A DNA stretch of 64,000 bases from Arsenophonus endosymbiont of Aphis craccivora (GCF_013460135.1 NZ_CP038155.1:1736001-1800000); one strand, 5' to 3'. Counted from the stretch's first letter, positions 1 to 10,962 are shown. The notes: a model not told the origin generated them from the sequence alone. Made by a program: numbers and translations.

Positions 1-2
1 AT

Positions 3-167
3 TTACAGTTATTACAACCGATGATAGCAGATGGTTTGGTGATTGTTGGTCAAAGACAGCTACAAATTACCCCTAAAGTCCGATTATTAATTCGTAATAT
101 ATGTATGTGTTTTGATATTTATTTGCGCAACACAATGCGTCAATGCCAATTTTCACGTGTGATTTAG
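3..167 (+). CDS. hemN: Oxygen-independent coproporphyrinogen III oxidase, C-terminal end (partial)
   Basis: The window opens inside a gene read rightwards. The visible 54 codons end in a segment reading LLIRNICMCFD followed by YLR and a final FSRVI, which matches the C-terminus of enterobacterial HemN as I know it. HemN is a radical SAM enzyme that decarboxylates coproporphyrinogen III without oxygen in haem synthesis. It sits next to glnG as in E. coli, the two genes converging. The radical SAM cluster is outside the window, so integrity of the whole gene cannot be judged. Confidence 0.85.
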   Translation, partial: LQLLQPMIADGLVIVGQRQLQITPKVRLLIRNICMCFDIYLRNTMRQCQFSRVI

Positions 168-212
168 TTGGTTACAGAGAATAGTCTAGCTGTACATTTC
201 AGCTCTTTTTTA

Positions 213-1640
213 CTACTCGATACCAAATTCTTTCAATTTACGCGTAATAGTATTTCTCCCCCAGCCGAGTAAGCGAGCGGCTTCTTGTTTATGGCCTTTG
301 GTATGGATTAAAGCGCATGCAAGCATTGTACGTTCCATCTGCGGTAAAACTTCCTGTAGTAAATTCTGTTTATTATTTTCGAGGGCGGTTTTTGTCCAAT
401 TGGCAAGTGGATCAAGCCATATTTCGTTATTTGCCGCAGGTTTCTTTTTAGGCGAATAGAGAAATTGTTGATTTTGTTGCAAATCGCTTGGCAGATCTTG
501 CGGCAATATCACTTGGCTGGAAGACATAACTGTAAGCCAACGACAGACGTTTTCTAACTGGCGTACATTACCCGTCCAAGGTAAAGACATTAAGATAATT
601 TCTGTCTGTGGTGCCAAAATTTTGATCTCGACGCCAAGTTCTTGTGCTGTTTGGCGTAAAAAATGGCTGGCCAAATGTGGAATATCTGCAGTCCGTTCAC
701 GCAATGGTGGAAGCGGAATGCGGATCACATTGAGGCGATGAAAGAGATCTTCTCTAAATTTTCCTTCTTGTACTAGTTGCTCAAGGCATTGATGGGTTGC
801 GGCAATAATACGGACATCAACTTTAATCGGTGTATAACCACCAACCCGATAAAACTGGCCTTCTGCCAATACGCGTAAAAGGCGAGTTTGTATATCAAGT
901 GGCATGTCACCAATTTCATCGAGGAAAAGTGAACCACCATGCGCTTGCTCGAAGCGCCCTTGCCTGACCTGACTGGCGCCAGTAAAAGCGCCTTTTTCAT
1001 GGCCAAATAACTCAGATTCAATCAGATCTTTAGGGATAGCCGCCATATTTAACGCAATAAAAGGCCCTGCTGCTTTAGGACTATGGCGATGAAGTGCATC
1101 CGCAATTAACTCTTTACCAGTGCCTGACTCACCATTAATAAGTACACTAATCGAGGAGCGGGATAAGCGACCGATAATTCGATAAACTTCCTGCATGGCT
1201 GGTGCTTCACCAATAATCTTGGTGACAGGAGCGGCCGAAAAAGAATTTGATCCACGACTCGATTGTTGATTGCGATAATAATTAAGTGCGCGTTCAACCA
1301 ACGATATCGTTTCGTCAATATCAAAAGGTTTTGGCAAATAATCAAAAGCACCTTGTTGATAGGCATTAACTGCGGTATTGAGATCTGAATGGGCAGTCAT
1401 AATAATAATCGGTAATTTAGGATGACTTTGTTTAAGTCTTGTCAGTAATTATAATCCATCGTTTTCTGGCATATGGATATCAGAGATTAAAACATCCGGA
1501 CAGGTTTTCTCTAATGCAGTCAGTACACTTTGAATATCTTCAAAACTGCGACATTCCATGTTGGCATTATTTAACGCTCGTTCTAAAACCCAACGAATGG
1601 CATTATCATCATCAATGATCCACACCGTAACTTTTTGCAT
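213..1640 (-). pseudogene. glnG: Nitrogen regulator NtrC, interrupted by an in-frame stop
   Basis: NtrC is the sigma-54-dependent response regulator that activates glnA when nitrogen is short. The frame runs 475 codons from 1640 to 213 but carries a TAA at 1449-1451, codon 64, just after the phospho-acceptor loop (Asp54 in SDIHMP). Downstream the frame is intact: rest of the receiver domain, AAA+ domain with GESGTGKE Walker A and the sigma-54 contact GAFTGA, and a C-terminal Fis-type helix-turn-helix. An ORF restarting at Met (1400) would make a protein lacking most of the receiver domain. The single lesion suggests recent loss. A truncated, unregulated activator cannot be excluded, but no good ribosome site was noted before that Met. 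Confidence 0.9.
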
Positions 1641-1649
1641 ATCAGTTAC

Positions 1650-2689
1650 CTAATTCTTAATAGGAAGATAAATCGAAAATTGTGTATCGCCAGTCCAACT
1701 GGAAAATTCGATCCTGCCAGCATGCTGATCAATAATATTTTGTGCAATTGAGAGTCCTAAACCATTGCCACCTTTACGATGACTGACCCTTGGATAAAAC
1801 AGCGTGTCTTGTATTTGTGACGGGATGCCTGGACCATTATCTTCAATATCGATCCGGGCAGCAAGTCGATACGTTTTTCCATGTAATGTCACTCGAAATG
1901 CGGTGCGAGTCCGTATAATCAAGGTTCCGCCGTTTTCTTCCATTGCTTGTATCGCGTTTTGGCTTAAATTGAGTAATACCTGTTCAATTTGTTCCGGATA
2001 GTGTGCAAATTCAGGTAAACTGGGATCATAGTCTTTTATTAGTTTAATATTTTCCGGTAGTGTCAGTGATATTAAATGGTAAGTACGCTCAACAACTTGA
2101 TGAATATTCTGTTTTGTTTTTGCGCCAGGATGTTGGGGTCCAAGTAGACGATCAACTAAATTACGCAAGCGATCGGCTTGCTCAATAATAACTTGGGTAT
2201 ATTCCAACTGATTAGAATTAGAAAGGGTTTTGCCTAACAGCTGAGCTGCTCCACGTAAACCACCTAATGGATTTTTTATCTCATGAGCTAAGGTACGGAT
2301 TAACTCACGTGATGCGCTTTGTAATGATTGTTCTTGATCTAAACGGCGATGGTGATTGACTGGCGAAAATTCTAACAAAATAAAGCATGGTGAAATGGGC
2401 TGCGCACTGATAGTCACGATATAAGAGTGATTATTAATAACCAGAGTAACGTCATTATCGGTAAAGCTTAGATTTGTTTTTATTTTTTTTGCATTAAATC
2501 CATATTAAGCGAACAATAATCAAACAGTACTGGTAGCGGTGTACCTAGTAATTTTCTTGGGCTAGCTAAAAAAAATTGGCGGCTAGCATGATTAGCGTAA
2601 TGGATAATGAGTTCATTATCGAGTAATAGAATATTATGCAATAAACAATCTAAAATATGATCGCCAATTGGTAAATTATCAATTTTCAC
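1650..2689 (-). pseudogene. glnL: Nitrogen sensor kinase NtrB, frameshifted in a poly-A tract
   Basis: NtrB phosphorylates NtrC under nitrogen limitation and dephosphorylates it with PII. The PAS-containing N-terminus (GTG start at 2689, residues 1-69) and the remainder (HisKA with [10 protein letters not shown], ATPase with DNGPGIP and [10 protein letters not shown]) lie in different frames. They meet in a run of eight A on the coding strand (2483-2490). Adding one A restores a continuous protein of about 346 residues, close to the E. coli length of 349. Transcriptional slippage on the tract could in principle give some full-length protein, and a sequencing error is the other explanation. 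It lies between glnA and glnG as in E. coli. Confidence 0.88.
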
Positions 2690-2702
2690 TTGGTCTTACT
2701 CC

Positions 2703-2719
2703 TGCACCTTTTTAGTGCA
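2703..2719 (-). promoter_or_regulatory. NtrC binding site in front of glnL
   Basis: On the coding strand the site reads TGCACTAAAAAGGTGCA, a 17-bp near-perfect dyad of the NtrC type. It sits just upstream of the glnL ribosome site (CAGGAG). In E. coli a very similar box lets NtrC repress the glnL promoter; the same role is inferred here. Confidence 0.7.
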
Positions 2720-2768
2720 TATTAACATATTTGAGTATAAACCAAGAGTTTTTGTTCAATTTTCATGC

Positions 2769-2794
2769 AAAAAAACCTCATCAAAAGATGAGGT
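2769..2794 (-). terminator. Rho-independent terminator after glnA
   Basis: An 8-bp stem (ACCTCATC / GATGAGGT, loop of four) is followed on the minus strand by seven T. It lies between the glnA stop and glnL, so it would end most glnA transcripts and leave glnLG to read-through or their own promoter, as in E. coli. Confidence 0.85.
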
Positions 2795-2837
2795 AAATAT
2801 TACAATACAACAAAAATACTCAGCGGAGAATGGCTTA

Positions 2838-4247
2838 TCAAACGCTGTAGTATATTTCGAACTCTAATGGGTGAGGTGCCATCCGAATACGTTGAACATC
2901 ACCTTTTAATAAATTGATATAAGCATCGATCGTTTCATCAGTAAATACTTCACCCCGTTTCAAAAACTCCCGATCAGCATCCAATGCCTGTAGTGCTTCT
3001 TCCAGTGAACTGGCAACGGTTGGGATCTCTTGTGCTTCTTCTGCTGGTAAATCATATAAATTTTTGTCCATCGCTTCACCCGGATGAATTTTATTAATAA
3101 TTCCATCGAGACCTGCCATCAATTGTGACGCAAAGGCTAAGTACGGATTGGCAGCCGGGTCTGGGAAACGAACCTCAATACGCGATGCCCTAGGATTAGC
3201 AATGATTGGAATGCGAATAGAAGCTGAACGATTACGTGCGGAGTAAGCCAACATTACAGGTGCTTCAAAACCTGGCACCAGACGTTTATAAGAGTTGGTG
3301 GTTGGATTAGTAAAGGCATTTAAAGCTCGCGCATGTTTAATAATACCTCCAATATAATAAAGTGCCATTTCAGATAACCCGCCATATTTATCACCGGCAA
3401 ACAAGTTGCTGCCATTTTTTTCCAGTGACATATGACAGTGCATACCAGAGCCATTATCACCCACTAGTGGTTTTGGCATAAATGTTGCTGTTTTACCAAA
3501 AGAATGGGCAATATTGTGCACCACGTATTTGTATATTTGTGTTTCATCGGCCTTTTTAGTCATGGTATTAAAACGGGTAGCAACCTCGTTTTGGCCTGCG
3601 GTGGCAACTTCATGGTGGTGTGCTTCAACAATTAATCCCATTTTCTCCATGGTGGAACACATAGCGGAGCGCATATTTTGTGAAGAGTCGACGGGAGGGA
3701 CAGGAAAATAACCACCTTTAACGCTTGGCCGATGACCTTTATTACCATCTTCATAATGTGCGCCAGAATTCCAGGCTGCTTCAACATCATCGATATGATA
3801 ATAAGCACCAGAAATATTGTTACCAAAGCGAATATCGTCAAACACAAAGAATTCAGGTTCAGGTCCAAATAATATCGTATCTGCAATACCGCTACTACGT
3901 AAGAAATTTTCGGCGCGTTTAGAAATTGAACGAGGATCTCGTTCGTAGCCCTGATGAGTGTGGGGCTCTAGGATATCACAGTGAATAATTATGGTTGAAT
4001 CACTAAAAAAAGGATCTAATACTGCCGTCTCAGGATCAGGCATAAGCATCATATCTGACTCATTAATTCCTTTCCAACCGGCAATTGACGAACCGTCAAA
4101 CATTTTACCTTCTTCAAAGAAATCTTGGTTAATTTTGTGAGCAGGGATAGTGATATGCTGTTCTTTACCTCTGGTATCGGTAAAGCGTAGATCAATATAT
4201 TTAACATGGTGCTCTTTGATCATGGATAAAACATGCTCAACAGACAT
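2838..4247 (-). CDS. glnA: Glutamine synthetase, type I
   Basis: Makes glutamine from glutamate, ammonia and ATP; cytoplasmic dodecamer. The 469-residue product has the family's usual length and aligns from end to end with E. coli GlnA. Visible motifs include the beta-Grasp start ([14 protein letters not shown]), the catalytic EVAT/NEVATRF region, NRSASIRIP, and the adenylylation site KNLYDLP near residue 398. The start ATG at 4247 is preceded by AGGAGAAT. It is intact although its regulators glnL and glnG are broken. Keeping the adenylylation tyrosine means post-translational control by GlnE is still possible. Confidence 0.97.
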   Translation of the reverse strand: MSVEHVLSMIKEHHVKYIDLRFTDTRGKEQHITIPAHKINQDFFEEGKMFDGSSIAGWKGINESDMMLMPDPETAVLDPFFSDSTIIIHCDILEPHTHQGYERDPRSISKRAENFLRSSGIADTILFGPEPEFFVFDDIRFGNNISGAYYHIDDVEAAWNSGAHYEDGNKGHRPSVKGGYFPVPPVDSSQNMRSAMCSTMEKMGLIVEAHHHEVATAGQNEVATRFNTMTKKADETQIYKYVVHNIAHSFGKTATFMPKPLVGDNGSGMHCHMSLEKNGSNLFAGDKYGGLSEMALYYIGGIIKHARALNAFTNPTTNSYKRLVPGFEAPVMLAYSARNRSASIRIPIIANPRASRIEVRFPDPAANPYLAFASQLMAGLDGIINKIHPGEAMDKNLYDLPAEEAQEIPTVASSLEEALQALDADREFLKRGEVFTDETIDAYINLLKGDVQRIRMAPHPLEFEIYYSV

Positions 4248-4314
4248 AAAGATTCTCCTGATTGGATCCTATTTTGAACATAGCGCCAAAAAGTTTTACT
4301 ATAGTTAATTATTA

Positions 4315-4331
4315 TGCGAAAATCATGCCAA
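4315..4331 (-). promoter_or_regulatory. Sigma-54 promoter of glnA (glnAp2 type)
   Basis: On the coding strand TTGGCATGATTTTCGCA has the GG and GC pairs exactly ten bases apart, as required for sigma-54 -24/-12 elements. It lies about 70 bases before the glnA start and resembles E. coli glnAp2. Confidence 0.8.
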
Positions 4332-4401
4332 ATTTTTATAACTGATAATAGATGCTTTTTTAATGATTTATTAGTAAATAATCATAAATCGAATAATAAA
4401 C

Positions 4402-4418
4402 TGCACCATTATTGTGCA
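4402..4418 (-). promoter_or_regulatory. NtrC enhancer site, proximal
   Basis: TGCACCATTATTGTGCA is a 17-bp dyad matching the NtrC consensus. Its centre is about 106 bases upstream of the start point inferred from the sigma-54 promoter, the position of an activating site in E. coli glnA. Confidence 0.75.
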
Positions 4419-4434
4419 AAGCGGATGCTATTAA

Positions 4435-4451
4435 AGCACAATCATGGTGCG
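4435..4451 (-). promoter_or_regulatory. NtrC enhancer site, distal
   Basis: AGCACAATCATGGTGCG is a second 17-bp NtrC-type dyad, 33 bases from the proximal one, about three helical turns. Together the pair reproduces the E. coli glnA enhancer layout (centres near -108 and -140). Confidence 0.72.
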
Positions 4452-4571
4452 GTAGTCGAAAAAAGATAGAGCTGGTCTTATTTTATTCCCAATTTAGTAG
4501 TTTATTTTTTCAAGCAAAAATGGGATATCATTTGTGAAAGTAATTCAATTGTCGGTTTTATATATTTAAGT

Positions 4572-5625
4572 GGCTTTGTTGAATAAATCAGAATTAGCCG
4601 ACAGGATGGCTCCCTCTGCTACAGCTGTTATCCGATCCTGACGCTGTGTGGCATACCCAACAACGTCATACGGTTCATCGCTTTGACCATCGCCATTGCT
4701 TCACCTACCTGTGCCTCATAGTCACGCAGCCTCAGATGGCCACCCAGCAAAGTTTTTATGCGGAACATCGCTGTTTCTGCCACTGAACGCCAGTGATAAC
4801 CCACTTTCTTTTTCCACATATCATTACTCCTGCTCAGACGCTGATTCGCCACCGCATGGTTACGTTCATGGTACTTGTCCGGCCAGTATTTCGCTCCGCT
4901 TCGCGGCGGGATAAGGGGCCTGATTTTCTTTCTTAGCAACGCATCTTGGCAGGAACAGGCGTCATAAGCACCGTCTGCTGACACTTCCGTGATTTTCCGG
5001 TGGGTTTGGTTAATCAGGCCCGGCAGTGCCTGCGCATCTGTCGTTCCGCTGAGCGATAAGTCGGCACAGATAATCTCATGATTCACACTGTCTGCTGCCA
5101 GATGAAGCTTGCGCCACACTCTTCGTCTGTCAGCCCCATGCTGCCTGACTTTCCATTCACCTTCGCCAAAGACCTTCAGACCGGTACTGTCGATGACCAG
5201 ATGCGAGATTTCACCACGCGTTGGCGTTTTTATGCTGATGTTGACGCTCTTTGCTCGTCTGCTGACCAGCGAGTAGTCCGGACAGCACAGCGGCTAAGAC
5301 ATGAGTTTAAAAATCGAATCAACGAAGCCCTGTAATGCCCGGAGCGACAGGTTAAACACACGCTTCATCATCAGGACAGTGGTAACAGCCATATCGCTGT
5401 AGTAAAGCGGCCGGCCACGACCTTCAGGCGAAGAACTGTCAGTCCATCCAGCGATGGCCGACTCATCAAGCCAGACCGTCAGGGAACCGCGTTGTCTGAG
5501 TGCCTTGTTGTACGCGGGCCAGTTGGTAATTTTAAACTTTTGCTTTGCCATGGGACCTGATGTTGAAACGAATTTAGCCATCAGCTCCGCCAATCACCTA
5601 AAAGTTCGATTTATTCAACAAAGCC
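4572..5625 (-). mobile_element. IS903-group insertion sequence, copy 1 (inactive)
   Basis: Ends in the inverted repeat GGCTTTGTTGAATAAATC typical of IS903 (IS5 family). It is 1054 bp, one base shorter than full copies here, from a missing G just before the transposase start. The 9-bp flanks differ (TATTTAAGT and CCGGATCAT), so this is not a simple insertion. It joins the glnA region to a truncated yidR. Confidence 0.95.
4628..5551 (-). pseudogene. IS903-type transposase, nonsense at codon 86
   Basis: Same 308-codon frame as the intact copies, but a TAG at 5294-5296 replaces Leu86, before all three catalytic residues. A downstream ORF from 5119 keeps Asp193 and Glu259 only and should be inactive. 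Confidence 0.92.
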
Positions 5626-6109
5626 CCGGATCATACTCATGCATCACGTGATCATTATAGGTAAAACTCAGCCTGCTATTATCTGAACTAAAGACATGGA
5701 CATGCGTGCCTCCTCTCAATGCACCTGCTAAAAAAGGAGGCGTAATACACATGGCCTAAATATTTTCTGTAATATTAGGGGCCATATCGTTGACAATTAC
5801 ACCTCGACGATGATGAAAATCGGAATGCCAATTTTTATCGGGATTTTCCGGGTCATGAATAAAAGCATATCTGGGTGGATTTTCACTACTTACCGTAACA
5901 ACACCAACATACGCGCCATTTTTCGCGCCATAGATCTGTTTTTGTTGTTGCGTGTTAATATTAACTGTTTCTATCGTTAACCTAGTAAAAGAGGCACTAT
6001 TTGGCAGTACATCAAAAACTAGCCACTGGCTATCTGATGTCCATACGTTTATATTTGTCAATTGATGATTACGTTTATCCAAAGTAATCTGCTGTTCTTG
6101 ATAAAACAT
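5626..6109 (-). pseudogene. yidR: YidR-like protein (DUF3748), nonsense and truncated
   Basis: The start (RNHQLTN, TSDSQWLVFDV, FHHRRGVIV) matches the N-terminal third of E. coli YidR, a protein of unknown function with TolB-like beta-propeller features. A TAG at 5756-5758 follows residue 117. The same frame continues with recognisable YidR sequence (LRGGTHVHVFS, FTYNDHVMHE) until IS copy 1 cuts it off at 5626. The lost remainder is not elsewhere in the window. Two independent lesions make it clearly non-functional. Confidence 0.88.
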
Positions 6110-6243
6110 TTTATTATCCGCACTCTTTTATGGTGAACGATAAAAAATAATATAATTCTGTGAGCATGACAAAAATATTAGTCAATACTTTATTTTTATA
6201 ATACAACTTTAAACCTTAAGGGTTATCGTATCTAAAAATCATT

Positions 6244-6873
6244 ATGTTACTTAGCATACTTTATATCATTGGTATTACAGCTGAAGCTATGACAGGTGCT
6301 TTAGCCGCAGGCCGTCGTAAGATGGATGTTTTCGGTGTTATTATTATTGCATCAGCAACCGCAATTGGCGGCGGTTCTGTACGCGATATTTTATTAGGAA
6401 ACTATCCTCTTGGTTGGGTTAAACATCCTGAATATATTGTCATTGTTGCTTGTGCGGCAGTGGCAGTTATAGTTATTACTATCTGGCTGGCGCCAATGAT
6501 GAAACATTTACGACGTTTATTTTTAATTTTGGATGCGATTGGTCTTATTGTCTTTTCCATTATTGGCGCTCAAATAGCGCTCGATATGAATTATAGTTAT
6601 ATTATTGCCGCTATTGCAGCCGTCGTCACGGGTGTTTTCGGTGGCGTACTGCGCGATATGTTATGTAATACAATTCCGATGGTTTTTCAAAAAGAGATAT
6701 ACGCTGGCATCTCCTTTGCTACAGCATGGCTTTATATCGGATTAATACTACATACTCCACTACCTAAAGATATGGTTATTATCATCACCTTAATCGCTGG
6801 TTTAACCGCACGTCTACTTGCCATTCGTTATCGATTAGGATTACCAGTATTCAATTATGAACATAATGATTAA
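6244..6873 (+). CDS. yicG: TRIC-type inner membrane protein, YicG family
   Basis: 209 residues, all hydrophobic helices, with the duplicated family signature [11 protein letters not shown] (near residue 40) and [10 protein letters not shown] (near residue 135) of the UPF0126/TRIC fold. It aligns along its length with E. coli YicG, which has been linked to glycine transport. The order yicG-ligB-gmk is as in E. coli. Intact; start at the first Met, [15 protein letters not shown], as in the family. Confidence 0.9.
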   Translation: MLLSILYIIGITAEAMTGALAAGRRKMDVFGVIIIASATAIGGGSVRDILLGNYPLGWVKHPEYIVIVACAAVAVIVITIWLAPMMKHLRRLFLILDAIGLIVFSIIGAQIALDMNYSYIIAAIAAVVTGVFGGVLRDMLCNTIPMVFQKEIYAGISFATAWLYIGLILHTPLPKDMVIIITLIAGLTARLLAIRYRLGLPVFNYEHND

Positions 6874-8541
6874 GATCTACATATATCTAATTAAATCAGT
6901 AACTTTTTACTTAAACTGATTATCATTGGTAAATCCATTTATATTAATTTGGCGCAAAATTTTTACAAGCTGTTTAACATCTTTATGCTCAATAAACTGC
7001 GCTAACTTTTTCTGTTGTTTACGAGATAAAATATCACTATTTATCTCTTTAGATGATAAATCATCCCAACAGGTTATTTTGCTAAAAAGCTTTTCTGGTA
7101 AAGGAACTCCAAGCCCTTTTAACCAATTAGAAAAAGGCTGTTTTTGAGCTGATAAAAATTGTTGATAAATAGATTTTCCTTTAATGGCGTTAAACATTGC
7201 CACTTCATTGATTTGTTACAGGGTTAAAGTAGCCCAATCTATTAAATTGGTTATTTTTCCAGCTCTTATTAATTCTAACCAGCCTTTTTCATTGATCCCT
7301 TGCATTTTAAGCTGTTTTGCCAACCAAACTAAGCGAGCAACAAATTGACTTTCGCATCTCATTGAGTAATAGAAGCAGCTTAATGGATGATAATTTTTTT
7401 GCTCTGGTACGGACAGCATTTTCTGCTGTTTAATTCGCCAAACAATTTTGTCAAATTTCTGGATCACATGACCAGATAATGATATTTGTATCGTGTCTCC
7501 AGGCAAAATTTTCATCCCTTGCCAACGGTTTAATGACCCCATACTAATATGCAGGATCTGTTTTCCATCAATTTCCACGGGTAAAACAACAATGACAGGA
7601 TTGATTTTTCCGGTTCTGCCTATATTAAATTTAACGGTTTTAACTTGAGCAACCTTATGTGGTGTCGGATATTTCCAGGCAACAGACCAGTTATTTATGC
7701 CCACTTGCAAATATTGGCCTAAAGTATAGGGGAGTTGTTTTAATACAATACCATCTGTTGCAAAAGGCATTGGTTGATTGTAATAATAGCGTTGCCACTG
7801 TGTAATTTGATCAACACTACTGACCAAATGAGAATAGCGTTTCGTTAACGGAAAACCCCAACTTTCTAATTGTTCAAATTGTGTTTGCATATTCGATGGC
7901 CCATTAGGCCAACTCCAAACAAATATTCCAATTTGTTTCTCTTGTAGAACCAATAAATTTTTTCGCATTAACCAGCCGGCAACTTTGTTACGAGCATTAG
8001 CGCCACCCATAATGGCTTGTTAGTGACCAGACTGATACCAAAATAGTTCACCTTGTAATATTAATTGAGAGGCATGATTTGGGATTTTTTTGGGAATTGC
8101 GGGCAGAAAATCAGCTTTTTTAGACCAATCAATCCCTTCTACACCATTACCCCGACTAATTAATGCAGCCAATTTACCCTTTCGATAAACCAATGTAACA
8201 GACACACCATCGACTTTAGGTTGTAAACAAACTTCATAACGACCCGCTATCCATCTAGCGACTTCATCAACGGTTATCTTTTTTAAGCCAGTATGAGCAA
8301 CTGGATGAACTTTTCTTCCTTTAACGGGTAAAGAAAGCGAATGAATTTTATCTATCGGCTGATGAAGGCAATTTGACCAATGTTTCCATAACGCATAAAT
8401 TTGATCATAAGTTTCATCATTAACCAAACTTTGACCATTAATATAATATGCTTTATTCCATCTTTTTAATTTTGAATTAACTGCTGTAATTTCCCTATGC
8501 AAAACTAATTCAGGCCAATCAGGGCATTGCATGCTTTTCGC

Positions 8542-9596
8542 GGCTTTGTTGAATAAATCGAACTTTTAGGTGATTGGCGGAGCTGATCGCTAAATTCGTT
8601 TCAACATCAGGTCCCCATGTCAAAGCAAAAGTTTAAAATTACCAACTGGCCCGCGTACAACAAGGCACTCAGACAACGCGGTTCCCTGACGGTCTGGCTT
8701 GATGAGTCGGCCATCGCTGGATGGACTGACAGTTCTTCGCCTGAAGGTCGTGGCCGGCCGCTTTACTACAGCGATATGGCTGTTACCACTGTCCTGATGA
8801 TGAAGCGTGTGTTTAACCTGTCGCTCCGGGCATTACAGGGCTTCGTTGATTCGATTTTTAAACTCATGTCTTTGCCGCTGTGCTGTCCGGACTACTCGCT
8901 GGTCAGCAGACGAGCAAAGAGCGTCAACATCAGCATAAAAACGCCAACGCGTGGTGAAATCTCGCATCTGGTCATCGACAGTACCGTTCTGAAGGTCTTT
9001 GGCGAAGGTGAAAGGAAAGTCAGGCAGCATGGGGCTGACAGACGAAGAGTGTGGCGCAAGCTTCATCTGGCAGCAGACAGTGTGACTCATGAGATTATCT
9101 GTGCCGACTTATCGCTCAACGGAACGACAGATGAGCAGGCACTGCCGGGCCTGATTAACCAAACCCACCGGAAAATCAGGGAAGTGTCAGCAGACGGTGC
9201 TTATGACGCCTGTTACCGCCACGATGCGTTGCTAAGAAAGAAAATCAGGCCCCTTATCCCGCCGCGAAGCGGAGCGAAATACTGGCCGGACAAGTACCAT
9301 GAACGTAACCATGCGGTGGCGAATCAGCGTCTGAGCAGGAGTAATGATATGTGGAAAAAGAAAGTGGGTTATCACTGGCGTTCAGTGGCAGAAACAGCGA
9401 TGTTCCGCATAAAAACTTTGCTGGGTGGCCATCTGAGGCTGCGTGACTATGAGGCTCAGGTAGGTGAAGCAATGGCGATGGTCAAAGCGCTGAACCGTAT
9501 GACGTTGTTGGGTATGCCACACAGCGTCAGGATCGGATAACAGGTGTAGCAGAGGGAGCCATCCTGGCGGCTAATTCTGATTTATTCAACAAAGCC
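8542..9596 (+). mobile_element. IS903-group insertion sequence, copy 2, inside ligB
   Basis: Full-length 1055 bp with both GGCTTTGTTGAATAAATC ends. It is flanked by identical 9-bp target copies GCTTTTCGC (8533-8541 and 9597-9605), as IS903 makes. Direct, unrearranged insertion near the 5' end of ligB. Confidence 0.97.
8617..9540 (+). CDS. IS903-type transposase, intact
   Basis: 307 residues, the normal IS903 length. DDE catalytic triad at Asp121 (HLVID), Asp193 (SADGAYD) and Glu259 (VAET). It starts MSKQKF where most copies have MAKQKF and has a few private changes (STVL, YRHD). It should catalyse cut-and-paste transposition of copies with intact ends. Confidence 0.95.
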   Translation: MSKQKFKITNWPAYNKALRQRGSLTVWLDESAIAGWTDSSSPEGRGRPLYYSDMAVTTVLMMKRVFNLSLRALQGFVDSIFKLMSLPLCCPDYSLVSRRAKSVNISIKTPTRGEISHLVIDSTVLKVFGEGERKVRQHGADRRRVWRKLHLAADSVTHEIICADLSLNGTTDEQALPGLINQTHRKIREVSADGAYDACYRHDALLRKKIRPLIPPRSGAKYWPDKYHERNHAVANQRLSRSNDMWKKKVGYHWRSVAETAMFRIKTLLGGHLRLRDYEAQVGEAMAMVKALNRMTLLGMPHSVRIG

Positions 9597-9689
9597 GCTT
9601 TTCGCTATTGATGAGTTTATATTTAGCAAAATCAATAATAAAAAAAAGCTCTGACGATAGTAGACTGAAATTAAAATAAAAGATCTCAT

Positions 9690-9992
9690 AATCAGCAGCA
9701 TCCATGCATAAATTTAATCATCTATTTATTTCATTCACGAAAAATACTTTCAATATACAATTCCCATGATTGGGAAGTAGTAAATAGAAAATAATTATGA
9801 AGATATTTATGAATCATTTTTTCTCAAAGCACTTTGCAAAAATGGTAATTATTTTCAAAAATAATTCAGATCTTTCATTAAAAATGTTACTAAAGCTGTA
9901 TGTTACTGATTGCATGTGTATACTATTCAAGAGCTTTTGTACTTTTTAAAAAATTTTTATTAATTAATTAGCCTATTAATCAAGAAATCATC
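9690..9992. other. Intergenic region upstream of gmk
   Basis: This 303-base AT-rich stretch separates the divergent ligB and gmk starts. I see no gene. It must hold the gmk-rpoZ-spoT promoter; TATACT near 9919 is a candidate -10 element but I could not assign a convincing -35. Confidence 0.5.
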
Positions 9993-10616
9993 ATGATCCA
10001 AGGAACGTTATATATCGTGTCTGCCCCAAGTGGTGCAGGTAAATCGAGTCTTATTCAGGCTTTATTAAAAACTCAGCCTTTATATGACACACAAGTTTCT
10101 ATTTCGCATACCACTAGAGCGATACGCCCTGGTGAAAAAAACGGTGAACATTACTATTTCATTACTGAAAGCAAATTTCAGCAAATGATTGAGCATAATT
10201 ATTTTCTTGAATATGCCTGCGTTTTCGGCAATTATTATGGAACTTCCCGGGCAGTTATTGAAAAAATTATTAATAGCGGTGTCGATGTATTTTTAGATAT
10301 TGATTGGCAAGGCGCACTGCATATTCGCCAAAAAATGCCTTCCGCTCGCACTATTTTTATCTTACCGCCTTCTAAAAATGAGTTACTACGCCGGTTACGT
10401 GGTCGCGGGCAAGATAGCGAAGAAACGATTAACCAGCGGATGGCACACGCGGTCGCTGAAATAAAACATTATAACGAATATGATTACATTATTGTTAATG
10501 ATGATTTCAATACTGCATTGGGAGATTTACAATCTATTATTCGATCTGAGCGTCTACGTTTAGAACGTCAGATTCAGCGACATAATACTTTAATTAATAA
10601 ATTATTGGCAGACTGA
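9993..10616 (+). CDS. gmk: Guanylate kinase
   Basis: Phosphorylates GMP to GDP with ATP, an essential step in guanine nucleotide supply. 207 residues, same as E. coli. P-loop [10 protein letters not shown] at residues 10-19, followed by [11 protein letters not shown] (GMP binding) and the lid [10 protein letters not shown]. First gene of the gmk-rpoZ-spoT-trmH-recG run; rpoZ follows 51 bases later. Intact. Confidence 0.97.
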   Translation: MIQGTLYIVSAPSGAGKSSLIQALLKTQPLYDTQVSISHTTRAIRPGEKNGEHYYFITESKFQQMIEHNYFLEYACVFGNYYGTSRAVIEKIINSGVDVFLDIDWQGALHIRQKMPSARTIFILPPSKNELLRRLRGRGQDSEETINQRMAHAVAEIKHYNEYDYIIVNDDFNTALGDLQSIIRSERLRLERQIQRHNTLINKLLAD

Positions 10617-10667
10617 GTAAAGGTTCAGTATTATATCCGGTCATTTCTTTATCTTTGGAGTCATATT

Positions 10668-10943
10668 ATGGCACGTGTAACAGTTCAAAATGCAGTAGAA
10701 AAAATTGGTAATCGTTTCGACTTGGTTTTAGTGGCGGCACGGCGTGCGCGTCAATTACAAATTAATGGTAAAAATCCTTTAGTTAAAGAAGAAAACGATA
10801 AGGTCACTGTTATTTCACTGCGCGAAATAGAATCAGGGTTGATTAATGCTCAAATTCTTGATGTCCGCGAACGTCAAGAACAGCATGAGCAAGAGGCGGC
10901 AGAAATGCAAGCAGTGTCCGCTATTGCTGAAGGTCGTCGTTAA
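10668..10943 (+). CDS. rpoZ: RNA polymerase omega subunit
   Basis: 91 residues, [20 protein letters not shown] at the start, the standard omega sequence and length. Helps assemble RNA polymerase and mediates part of the ppGpp response, which fits its place directly before spoT. The start ATG follows GGAG at a normal spacing. Confidence 0.97.
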   Translation: MARVTVQNAVEKIGNRFDLVLVAARRARQLQINGKNPLVKEENDKVTVISLREIESGLINAQILDVRERQEQHEQEAAEMQAVSAIAEGRR

Positions 10944-10962
10944 CTGAAAAGGTAGGCCTGCC

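Larger units (their letters stand above)
6907..9689 (-). pseudogene. ligB: NAD-dependent DNA ligase B, split by an IS and two stops
   Basis: LigB is a second, non-essential NAD-dependent ligase of enterobacteria with a signal-peptide-like N-terminus. The gene begins at 9689 (MRSFILIS..., then FFLLLILLNINSSIA, a hydrophobic leader). IS copy 2 cuts it after 31 codons (28 plus the target copy); the frame resumes at 8541. The adenylation lysine motif QPKVDGVSVTLVYR is present, followed by an in-frame TAA at 8020-8022 and another TAA at 7216-7218. Without the IS and stops the protein would be about 572 residues (E. coli 560). Three lesions make it dead. LigA, outside the window, is expected to suffice. 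Confidence 0.92.

Noticed and set aside
8833-9090. An 85-codon ORF antisense to the transposase gene, repeated in nearly every IS copy, with a second antisense ORF of 72 codons
   Set aside because: They recur only because the IS recurs. They follow the third-position bias of the transposase strand and have no ribosome site; shadows of the real gene.
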